Of a stretch of DNA of 32,984 bases, positions 24,779-31,517 are shown piece after piece. Under the pieces are notes generated by a model, which was given only the letters and a program-made list of their open reading frames with translations, did no database searches and was not told where the DNA came from. Position 1 is the stretch's first letter, and each line of letters starts with the position of its first letter. Both the position numbers and the translations under genes were made by a program. Source of the stretch: an uncultured Clostridia bacterium (GTDB taxonomy: Bacteria > Bacillota > Clostridia > Christensenellales > Borkfalkiaceae); assembly GCA_944328445.1 (NCBI GenBank), contig CALVHO010000023.1, positions 1 through 32,984 of the forward strand. The letters run 5' to 3'.

Positions 24779-25693
24779 ATGGATTGTCTTTTCCTCTACA
24801 ACCCCGTGAGCGGCCGCGGCAAGGTGGCCAAAAAGCTCGGCTACATCCTCTCCTCGCTCGGCCAGAGCTTTGAAAAAGTCGACGTGTACGCCACCACGGG
24901 CCCGGGAGACATGACCCGCGCCGCCCGCGAGGGGGCCGCGCGCTACGGCGCCATCGTGTTTGCGGGCGGGGACGGCAGCGTGAACGAGGTCGTGCAGGGG
25001 GTGTGCGAGGCCGAAACGGCGCCCCTGCTCGGGTACATACCCACGGGCACGGTCAACGACGTGGCCCATTCGCTCGGCATTTCCAAAAACATCCGCCGCG
25101 CCCTCAAAACCATCCGCACGGGCAAAACGGCCATGCTCGACTGCATGCGCGTGAACGACCGCTTCGCCATGTACGTGGTGGCGGCGGGCGCCTTCACCAG
25201 CGCGTCGTACACCACGCCGCAGGCGCAGAAAAAGCGCGTCGGGCGCATCGCCTACGGCATCGAGGGCATCAAAAAGAATTTGAAGTTCGACACGTTCGAC
25301 GTCGCCGGCAGCGTCGACGGCGCGCGCTACGAGCGGCAGAGCAGCGTGTTCGTCATGCTCATGAACGGGCGCTCGGTGGCGGGCATGCGCCTGAACAAGG
25401 GCGGCAGCATGTGCGACGGAAAGGTCGAGGCCGCCGTCATCTTGCAGGGGAAAAAGCCGAACTTTTTGCGCCGCGTCCGTTCGCTGATCGCCATCGCCAA
25501 CCTGTTTTTGTTCGGCTATCGCGTGCGCGAAAAGCGCATCGTCCGCCTCGAAGGCAAACACTTCGAGATCGAGGCGGAAGAGGGCGTGGTCTGGAATTTC
25601 GACGGCGAGCGCGGCATCGAGGGCAGCGTCACGGTAGACGTGCTCCCCGGCCGCGTGCCCATGCTCGTGCCCGCGGGCAGCCGCCGCATCTGA
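24779..25693 (+). CDS. Diacylglycerol kinase-family lipid kinase (DagK/YegS/BmrU)
   Basis: A 304-residue soluble lipid kinase. The N-terminal NPVSGRGK phosphate-binding motif, GGDGS (residues 63-67) and PTGTVND are the family signatures, and the C-terminal beta-sandwich ends with the usual DGE-type strand (WNFDGERG). It would phosphorylate diacylglycerol or a related lipid at the membrane, recycling lipids released during envelope synthesis. The start at 24779 has only a weak AAAAGGG upstream. The sodium symporter gene follows 100 bases later with no clear terminator between. Confidence 0.92.
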   Translation: MDCLFLYNPVSGRGKVAKKLGYILSSLGQSFEKVDVYATTGPGDMTRAAREGAARYGAIVFAGGDGSVNEVVQGVCEAETAPLLGYIPTGTVNDVAHSLGISKNIRRALKTIRTGKTAMLDCMRVNDRFAMYVVAAGAFTSASYTTPQAQKKRVGRIAYGIEGIKKNLKFDTFDVAGSVDGARYERQSSVFVMLMNGRSVAGMRLNKGGSMCDGKVEAAVILQGKKPNFLRRVRSLIAIANLFLFGYRVREKRIVRLEGKHFEIEAEEGVVWNFDGERGIEGSVTVDVLPGRVPMLVPAGSRRI

Positions 25694-25793
25694 GCGCGGT
25701 CCGCGCGCATGCCCCGCGGGGGCGGTGCGGCCGCCAAAAACGGGGCACGTATCCCTATTTTCCGCGCCAAACGGCGCGGCACGGAGTTGTTGT

Positions 25794-27230
25794 ATGGAAG
25801 AAGAATTGCAGGCGTCCGCGCCCGAAGGCGCGGCGGAAGGGGAAGGGCAGCCCGCCGAAGGCGCGCAGAGCCCGAAAAAGCATACGGGCTTTACGGGCAA
25901 GCTGGGCTTCGTGCTGGCGGCCGCGGGCTCGGCGGTCGGCCTTGGTAACCTCTGGCGTTTCCCGTACCTTACGGCCAAGTACGGCGGCGGCATGTTTTTG
26001 CTGTGCTACATCGCCCTGGCCGCAACGTTCGGCTTCTGCCTCCTGATCTTGGAGATCGCCATCGGCCGCAAGACGGGCAAGGGGGTCATCGGCGCCTTTG
26101 CCGCCCTCAACAAAAAGTTCAAGTGGCTGGGCTTTTTCTGCCTCGTGGTGCCCGTCATCATCGTGCCGTACTACTGTGTCATCGGCGGCTGGGTGATCAA
26201 ATACATCTGGGCGTTCGCGTCGGGGGATACGGCCGCCTTCGCCTCGCAGGATGCGGCGGGCCAATACTTTTCGGCCTTTACGGGCAATGCGTGGCAGCCG
26301 CTGCTCTTTTTCTTCGTCTTTTCCGTGGCGACGGTGTTCGTCGTCGTCTTCGGCGTGCAGAAGGGCATCGAGCGCGTCAGCAAGGTGCTCATGCCGCTTC
26401 TGGCGGTGCTGGCCGTGGCCCTCGCCGTCTACGCCTGCTGCCAGCCCGGCGCGCTGGAAGGGGTGAAAAAGCTCTTCGTCCCCGATTTTGCCGATTTCCG
26501 CGCCGAAACGCTGCTGGCGGCGCTGGGGCAGCTCTTCTATTCGCTGTCTTTGGCCATGGGCATCATGATCACCTACGGCTCGTACATGAAAAAGAGCGCC
26601 AAGATCCAGCCCGCGGGCGTGCAGATCGCCGTGTGCGATTCGCTGTTCGCCGTCTTTGCCTCGCTCATCGTCATCCCGTCCATCTTTTCGGCCACGGGCG
26701 GCGGCGCCGCCGCCGAGTCGGCCATGAACTCTTCGGGCCCCTCGCTGATGTTCGTGGTGCTGCCGCAGATGTTCGGCGGCATGCCGGGCGGCCGCATCAT
26801 CGGGACCGTGTTCTTTGTGCTGGTACTCTTTGCCGCGCTCACTTCCTCCATCTCGCTGGTGGAGGCCATCGTGGCGGTGCTGCGGCAAAACCTGCACGTC
26901 AAGCGCCTGCCCGCCTGCCTGGCGGTGTTCGCGCTCATCCTCGTGCTGGGCACTCTCTCCTCGCTCGGCTTCGGCCCGCTCTCGTTCATCCACATCGGCG
27001 ACAAATCGGTGCTCGACATCTTCGACTACGCCGCCAACAGCATCCTCATGCCCGTCGTGGCCATCGCCACCTGCCTGCTCGCGGGGTTCTTCACCAAGAC
27101 CGATTCGCTGCTCGACGAGATGGAGATGCGCCGCAAGGGGTACAGGATGTATTATAAGATCATGATCCGCTACATCGCGCCCGTGTGCATGGCCGCCATC
27201 CTCATCGGCGGGATCTTCATCCCCCTGTAA
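25794..27230 (+). CDS. Neurotransmitter:sodium symporter (NSS/SNF) family transporter
   Basis: This 478-residue protein starts at ATG 25794, after CGGAG; upstream in-frame starts lack a ribosome site. An acidic, Pro/Gly-rich cytoplasmic N-tail (about 35 residues) precedes about 11-12 membrane helices. TM1 has GSAVGLGNLWRFP (residues 45-57), the sodium- and substrate-binding unwound region of LeuT-fold NSS proteins. The YGGGMFLLCY and GKGVIGAF segments also fit. It likely imports an amino acid with sodium; the substrate cannot be told from sequence. It may be co-transcribed with the lipid kinase. Confidence 0.93.
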   Translation: MEEELQASAPEGAAEGEGQPAEGAQSPKKHTGFTGKLGFVLAAAGSAVGLGNLWRFPYLTAKYGGGMFLLCYIALAATFGFCLLILEIAIGRKTGKGVIGAFAALNKKFKWLGFFCLVVPVIIVPYYCVIGGWVIKYIWAFASGDTAAFASQDAAGQYFSAFTGNAWQPLLFFFVFSVATVFVVVFGVQKGIERVSKVLMPLLAVLAVALAVYACCQPGALEGVKKLFVPDFADFRAETLLAALGQLFYSLSLAMGIMITYGSYMKKSAKIQPAGVQIAVCDSLFAVFASLIVIPSIFSATGGGAAAESAMNSSGPSLMFVVLPQMFGGMPGGRIIGTVFFVLVLFAALTSSISLVEAIVAVLRQNLHVKRLPACLAVFALILVLGTLSSLGFGPLSFIHIGDKSVLDIFDYAANSILMPVVAIATCLLAGFFTKTDSLLDEMEMRRKGYRMYYKIMIRYIAPVCMAAILIGGIFIPL

Positions 27231-27348
27231 CGCCGCCCGCGCGGCCGCGGGTCCTGGCACGGCGCGCCGTTCGTTGCACAAGGCACCCCGATCCGCGGCG
27301 CAAGGGCCGCGCGGAACAAAAAAATACGTCCCGATTGCGGCCGCGCGT

Positions 27349-27377
27349 TTGCTTTCGCGGCCGCCGTGTGTTATAAT
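27349..27377 (+). promoter_or_regulatory. Promoter of the class I LysRS gene
   Basis: TTGCTT (27349-27354), a 17-bp spacer and TATAAT (27372-27377), 28 bases before the start. The 118 bases before it hold nothing else obvious. Confidence 0.88.
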
Positions 27378-27404
27378 GGGGCGATCAAACCTTTGGAGAA
27401 ACGT

Positions 27405-29420
27405 ATGTATTGGGCTGATAAGCTGGCGGAAGAAGTGATCCGCCGCCATCCGGACAAGGAAATGTACGTCTGCGCCGCGGGCATCTCGCCCTCGGGCTCC
27501 GTGCACATCGGCAACTTCCGCGACATCGCCACGAGCTGGTTCGTGTGCCGCGCGCTGCAAAACAAGGGCAAAAAGGCCAAACTTCTCTTCTCGTGGGACG
27601 AGTACGACCGCCTGCGCAAGGTCCCCAAAAACGTGACCGACGCCGTCGGCGGCGCCTATGAAAAGTACATCGGCTGCCCGTATGCCGACATCCCCGACCC
27701 CTTCGGGCAGGACGAGAGCTACGCCGCCCACTTTGAAAAGGAGTTCATGGCCGCGGTGGAAAAGTTCGGCATCCGCATGGAATACCGTTACCAGGCCAAG
27801 GAGTACCGCTCGGGCCGCTACGCGAAGTACGTCCTGCACGCCCTCAAAGAGCGCAAAAAGATCTTCGACATCCTCGACAGGCACCGCACCCAGGACGCCA
27901 CCGAGGAGGAGCGCGAAAATTATTACCCCGTCTCCATCTTCTGCCCGCACTGCGGCAAGGACAGCACGAAGATCGTATCCCTGTCCGAGGACTGCACCAA
28001 GGCGCACTACGTCTGCGCGTGCGGGGAGGAAGGGGACTTCGATTTCACCAAGGACTTCAACTGCAAGCTGCAATGGAAGGTAGACTGGCCCATGCGCTGG
28101 CTGGCCGAGGGCGTAGACTTCGAGCCGGGCGGCAAGGACCACGCCTCCAAAAACGGCAGCTACGACACCGCCAAGGACATCTCCCGCGAGGTGTTCGGCT
28201 ACGAGCCGCCCCTCTTCCAGGGCTATGAATTCATCGGCATCAAGGGCAGCGTGGGCAAGATGAGCGGTTCGACGGGCCTGAACATGACCCCCGACTTTTT
28301 GTTGAAGCTCTACCCGCCCGAGCTCATCTTGTGGCTGTATGCCAAGACCGAGCCGCTCAAAGCCTTCGATTTCTGCCTGTCCGACGAGATCTTGCGCCAG
28401 TATTTCGAGTTCGGGAAGATGCTCAAAAGCTATCTCGACGGCACCGCGGACGAAAACACCCGCCGCATCATGGAAAACAGCCTCATCGAGGGCAGAAAGT
28501 TCGTTCCCGTGCCCATGAGCCAGCTCGTCGACTTGGGCAGCGTGGTCAACTTCAATGCCGACATGATGGAAAAGCTCTTTGAAAAGATCGGCACCCCCTA
28601 CAAAAAAGAGGACTTCAAGGACCTGTTTGAAAAGGCGAAGTTCTGGCTGCGCACCTGTTCGCCCGAGAGCGAGTACGTCATCCTCGGCAAGCGCAACTGG
28701 CCGTATTGGCGGACCATGAACGAGCGCGAGCGCGAATGCGTGCGGCTGTTGAAGGAGTACATCGAAAAGGGCGGTTACACTCTCGACGGGCTGCAAAGCG
28801 AACTCTACGCCATCCCCAAGCGCGTCTATCCCGAAAAGGCGGAGGACAAAAACGCCCTCAAAGAGGTGCAGAGCAAGTTCTTTAAGGACGTGTACAACCT
28901 GACGCTCGCGCGGGACAAGGGTCCCAGGCTGTATTTGTATCTGTACGCCGTCGAACCCGCCCGCTACCTCAACCTGCTCGATTTTTCGCTGCCCGAAAGC
29001 GAGGACCCCGACGCGCGCGAGGAAGCGCCCGCCCCCGCCGAAGAGGCGCCCGTCCCCGCGGAGGACGTGTTCGTGGCGGAAGCGGCCCCGTTCAAGGAGC
29101 AGATCGGCTACGACGATTTCGCCAGGCTCGACCTGCGCGTGTGCAAAGTGCTCTCCGCCAAGCCCATGCGCAAGACCAACAAGCTGATGAAGATCACCGT
29201 GCACGACGGCGCGGGCGAGCGCGTCATCGTCTCGTCCATCGCCGACCAATATTCGCCCGAACAGCTTGTCGGCAAGCGGATCGTCGTTTTGGTCAACCTG
29301 GAACCGCACAAGTTCGGCAACGAGTATTCCAAGGGAATGCTGCTGGCCGCCGAGGGCGAAAACGGCGGCTGCCACGTGCTGTTCGCGCCCGATGCGCTCA
29401 TTGGCACCATCGTAAAATAG
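27405..29420 (+). CDS. lysK: Class I lysyl-tRNA synthetase with C-terminal tRNA-binding (Trbp111/EMAP-like) domain
   Basis: A 671-residue enzyme starting at ATG 27405, after GGAGA. Residues 1 to about 530 are class I LysRS, the archaeal type unrelated to the class II enzyme of most bacteria. It has GISPSGSVHIGNFRD (HIGN at 34-37), a Cys4 zinc finger (Cys180, Cys183, Cys204, Cys206), WPMRW, and KMSGSTG (285-291) in the KMSKS position. After an acidic Pro/Ala linker, residues about 569-671 form an OB-fold tRNA-binding domain (FARLDLRVCKVLSA, KLMKITV, LEPHKFGNEYSKGMLLAA), as at the C-terminus of many MetRS. It should charge tRNA-Lys, with the added domain tightening tRNA binding. MetRS was considered and rejected because of the catalytic-domain motifs. 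Confidence 0.9.
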   Translation: MYWADKLAEEVIRRHPDKEMYVCAAGISPSGSVHIGNFRDIATSWFVCRALQNKGKKAKLLFSWDEYDRLRKVPKNVTDAVGGAYEKYIGCPYADIPDPFGQDESYAAHFEKEFMAAVEKFGIRMEYRYQAKEYRSGRYAKYVLHALKERKKIFDILDRHRTQDATEEERENYYPVSIFCPHCGKDSTKIVSLSEDCTKAHYVCACGEEGDFDFTKDFNCKLQWKVDWPMRWLAEGVDFEPGGKDHASKNGSYDTAKDISREVFGYEPPLFQGYEFIGIKGSVGKMSGSTGLNMTPDFLLKLYPPELILWLYAKTEPLKAFDFCLSDEILRQYFEFGKMLKSYLDGTADENTRRIMENSLIEGRKFVPVPMSQLVDLGSVVNFNADMMEKLFEKIGTPYKKEDFKDLFEKAKFWLRTCSPESEYVILGKRNWPYWRTMNERERECVRLLKEYIEKGGYTLDGLQSELYAIPKRVYPEKAEDKNALKEVQSKFFKDVYNLTLARDKGPRLYLYLYAVEPARYLNLLDFSLPESEDPDAREEAPAPAEEAPVPAEDVFVAEAAPFKEQIGYDDFARLDLRVCKVLSAKPMRKTNKLMKITVHDGAGERVIVSSIADQYSPEQLVGKRIVVLVNLEPHKFGNEYSKGMLLAAEGENGGCHVLFAPDALIGTIVK

Positions 29421-29428
29421 GGGAAACA

Positions 29429-29469
29429 GGCCCGCCCGCGCCTCGTGCGCGGGCGGGCCGTTCCCTTTG
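29429..29469 (+). terminator. Terminator after the LysRS gene
   Basis: A 13-bp perfect GC stem (29429-29441 with 29447-29459) is followed by a T-rich stretch (GTTCCCTTTG). Confidence 0.8.
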
Positions 29470-29538
29470 TACGGCAGAGCGCCCGCGCGTGCGGAAAAAT
29501 TTTTTTCAAAAAATTTTCGCAAACGACCCCGAAAACGA

Positions 29539-29567
29539 TTGAAAAATTTTTGGTTTTTCTATATACT
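29539..29567 (+). promoter_or_regulatory. Promoter of the tRNA-Ala gene
   Basis: TTGAAA (29539-29544), a 17-bp spacer and TATACT (29562-29567), 19 bases before the tRNA. Confidence 0.85.
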
Positions 29568-29586
29568 GATAGGGCAAATTCCGTTC

Positions 29587-29662
29587 GGGGATGTAGCTCA
29601 CCCGGTAGAGCGATACGTTCGCAACGTATAGGTAGTCAGTTCGAGTCTGATCATCTCCACCA
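29587..29662 (+). tRNA. tRNA-Ala (anticodon CGC)
   Basis: A complete cloverleaf with encoded CCA. The acceptor stem GGGGATG pairs with CATCTCC and includes the G3-U70 wobble pair that identifies tRNA-Ala. The D arm is GCTC/GAGC. The anticodon stem ATACG/CGTAT encloses the loop TTCGCAA, with anticodon CGC reading GCG. The T arm is GTCAG/CTGAT with TTCGAGT. DNA composition shifts sharply right after the CCA, so its 3' end is the likely integration site of the island that follows. Confidence 0.96.
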
Positions 29663-29671
29663 AGTCAAAAT

Positions 29672-29709
29672 AATCCGAACCTTTTGGTAACAACCGATTG
29701 GTTCGGATT
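29672..29709 (+). terminator. Hairpin just after tRNA-Ala
   Basis: AATCCGAACC (29672-29681) pairs perfectly with GGTTCGGATT (29700-29709), followed by TGTCGTTT. It may end the tRNA transcript, or be part of the island's attachment end. Confidence 0.65.
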
Positions 29710-29729
29710 TGTCGTTTATCTGAAACAAT

Positions 29730-29765
29730 AAAAAACGAGGGGCTTGCGGAATCTCCACAAGCCCC
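29730..29765 (-). terminator. Terminator of the RNase III gene (copy of 31108-31143)
   Basis: Read on the minus strand, GGGGCTTG and CAAGCCCC form a stem followed by TCGTTTTTT, just after the RNase III stop codon. It matches the element at 31108-31143 at 35 of 36 bases; the one difference breaks the inner part of the stem. Confidence 0.8.
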
Positions 29766-29771
29766 GAAATG

Positions 29772-30833
29772 TTATTCCTCTTCGTACATACCGATTAAAT
29801 CAAGCAGCGATTCATATGCCGACATACGCTGTGCTTCCTTTTTGGAATTTGAATAGTTGCAAAACGATCTGCCGTTTTCTTCGACAAGGCATTCGCAACG
29901 CCAGATCGCACATCCGTTATCGTCATACCCTTGTTTGAACGTATAGATCGGTTTTGAAATCAGCTTTTTTTGGTACAGTTCGTTTAGTTGCCTTATTGAT
30001 TGATTTTCGTCCGGGTCGCCTACGGCTTCAAGAATCGGGTCGGCAATATATCCGTGCTCTTCCAACCAAGCGTAAAAACATTCCGCGCACTTTTCTCTTG
30101 CCTCCGCATTGTTGTTCCCGTAGCCGTTAAAATACTCTCGCTCAAAAATTAGTTGACATTTATATGATCCCTCGCCATTCTCGTGAGCGCCGTTAAAAGA
30201 CTCCCCGATAGTTTTTTCTACTGCATTCAAATACTGATATTGCGGAAGGCGTCCTTCATTTTTTTGAAACCATTCTTGTACCAAAGCCACATTGTTTTGG
30301 CTGTTTTCCAAATCGTTCTCAAAATATGAATCGAAATCGATCATGGATTCAACGACATGGGTAATCGTGTCCATGTCCCAACCGCAATCCAAAGCAACGG
30401 CTCCGACAATCGCTTCAAACAAATCTTCTTTAACAGAGATGCTATCTTGCCGGTTTTGCTTTGTATCGCCCTGTCCCATAATCAAATAATTTTGAAAACC
30501 GAGCGAATCCATCGCTTTTGACAGGGCCTGTTTTTTTACCAAGTCTTGTTTGATATCGGTGAATGTACCTTCGCCGTACCTTGTTTGAAAGTGTTTCGGA
30601 TTTCGGAGCTTAAACTCCGACCATTCTTTGTCTTCCGTAATAATGCCAAATTGTTTCATCATAATGCGAACAACGGCAAAGTCCAACGCCTTGTCGCCGA
30701 TAAATTCTAAAACTTCGTTGTTTTGCCCGCCGTGTTCTTCGGAATACGATTTCCTGACAAATGCCTGTTGTAAAAGGTCTTTGTTTTCAAACGTGTAACC
30801 GATTGTTTGTTCAATTTTGCTAAAATCCGACAT
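29772..30833 (-). CDS. RNase III-like protein with two dsRNA-binding domains
   Basis: This 353-residue protein starts at the ATG at 30833, with GGAGG six bases upstream. Residues 1 to about 165 are an RNase III domain with signature NEVLEFIGDKALDF. All four catalytic acids are present: Glu43 and Asp47 in the signature, and Asp137 and Glu140 in EDLFEAIVGA, so activity is expected. Two dsRNA-binding-like domains follow (about 182-265, with NAEAREKCAECFYAWLEEHG, and about 278-350, with SKKEAQRMSAYESLLDLIG). Typical bacterial RNase III has about 230 residues and one such domain. The gene is A+T-rich, lies at the tRNA-proximal end of the island and has its own promoter and structured leader. A defence, anti-defence or element RNA-processing role is possible. 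No partner gene is adjacent. Confidence 0.88.
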   Translation of the reverse strand: MSDFSKIEQTIGYTFENKDLLQQAFVRKSYSEEHGGQNNEVLEFIGDKALDFAVVRIMMKQFGIITEDKEWSEFKLRNPKHFQTRYGEGTFTDIKQDLVKKQALSKAMDSLGFQNYLIMGQGDTKQNRQDSISVKEDLFEAIVGAVALDCGWDMDTITHVVESMIDFDSYFENDLENSQNNVALVQEWFQKNEGRLPQYQYLNAVEKTIGESFNGAHENGEGSYKCQLIFEREYFNGYGNNNAEAREKCAECFYAWLEEHGYIADPILEAVGDPDENQSIRQLNELYQKKLISKPIYTFKQGYDDNGCAIWRCECLVEENGRSFCNYSNSKKEAQRMSAYESLLDLIGMYEEE

Positions 30834-31050
30834 AAAAAACCTCCAAGGTTAAAATTTGCTTGGAGAATAGAAAAAGACCCGATGAGGGTAGCATATCCCC
30901 ATTCATTCAGGTCTGATAAATCAAAATAAAAATTATAAATTAACCCGACTTACTGCCACGCCTTTATCTACTGAAAAGCTCTCGGCAAAATGCAGTTAGT
31001 GTTTTTAATTTATATTTGGTATTTTAATCGATCGACCTATCTCCAAACTT
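30834..31050 (-). promoter_or_regulatory. Structured 5' leader of the RNase III gene: terminator-like hairpin and hidden ribosome site
   Basis: In the direction of transcription, hairpin P1 comes first (ACTGC at 30996-30992 with GCAGT at 30956-30952, and inner GCC/GGC). Next is a terminator-like hairpin (AGACC at 30914-30910 with GGTCT at 30879-30875, inner ATGGGG with CCCTCAT) followed by TTTTT. Last, a 7-bp perfect hairpin, CTCCAAG (30865-30859) with CTTGGAG (30847-30841), contains the Shine-Dalgarno site (30844-30840). GGTTAA (30945-30940) could instead pair with TTAACC (30852-30847). This looks like combined transcription and translation control. No known riboswitch or T-box motif was recognised, and self-cleavage control by RNase III is possible. 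Confidence 0.7.
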
Positions 31051-31056
31051 ATGATT

Positions 31057-31085
31057 ATTATAGCACACAGAAAATGAAAATGCAA
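31057..31085 (-). promoter_or_regulatory. Promoter of the RNase III gene
   Basis: On the minus strand: TTGCAT (31085-31080), a 17-bp spacer and TATAAT (31062-31057) with TGC before it. It lies about 224 bases before the start codon, which defines the long leader. Confidence 0.85.
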
Positions 31086-31107
31086 TAGAAAACGATAGAA
31101 TTTAGTA

Positions 31108-31146
31108 AAAAAACGAGGGGCTTGCGGAATCTCCGCAAGCCCCTCG
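31108..31146 (-). terminator. Terminator downstream of the relaxase/small-protein genes
   Basis: A 15-bp perfect stem (31146-31132 with 31128-31114) and a 3-base loop are followed on the minus strand by seven T. It isolates the RNase III promoter from upstream genes and is nearly identical to the terminator at 29730-29765. The 157 bases to its right (31147-31303) hold no convincing gene. Confidence 0.88.
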
Positions 31147-31303
31147 TGCCGTTGTTCAAGGTTTATGATCTTCGGCGCAACCTGTCTGATTATATAGAAA
31201 AAATCATATACTCAATCCGCTTTATGTTTTGCGCGGATTTCCGTAAACCGTCAGAGCGGTCATCCCGTGAAATTCAATGGGACGTTTCCTTATTCTTTGA
31301 TAT

Positions 31304-31459
31304 TTAATTGTCTTTGCGTGCGCGCTGAGCCTTCCATTCTTCAAACTCTCGCATACCTTCTTCGCTGTTGAAAAAGTCCATGATCGCGGGAATAAACGCG
31401 CGAGCCAGCGAATCGATCTCGTATTGCGGTATTCCCGTGGTGTTTTTCCTTCTCGTCAT
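31304..31459 (-). CDS. 51-residue island protein downstream of the relaxase
   Basis: The frame runs from the ATG at 31459 to TAA at 31306-31304, with GGGG upstream as a modest ribosome site. The protein begins MTRRKNTTGIPQYEIDSLAR, continues with a helical AFIPAIMDFF segment and ends in a charged helix (EEGMREFEEWKAQRARKDN). It resembles short proteins that often follow relaxase genes in Clostridia elements, as I remember them; no function is known. It lies 58 bases after the relaxase, on the same strand and probably in the same transcript. Confidence 0.6.
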   Translation of the reverse strand: MTRRKNTTGIPQYEIDSLARAFIPAIMDFFNSEEGMREFEEWKAQRARKDN

Positions 31460-31517
31460 TCCCCGTTGTTATGTAGTTTGCTCGATAGCTGTTCTCCTTG
31501 TATTCGGTTATTCAGTT

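Noticed and set aside
30834..31050. T-box or known riboswitch in the RNase III leader
   Set aside because: No T-box consensus (GGTGGNACC-type) and no recognised aptamer core were found, and the gene is not an amino-acid or cofactor gene.
31122..31307. 61-codon plus-strand frame after the RNase III promoter
   Set aside because: It begins inside a terminator stem, has no ribosome site and has no protein-like conservation cues.
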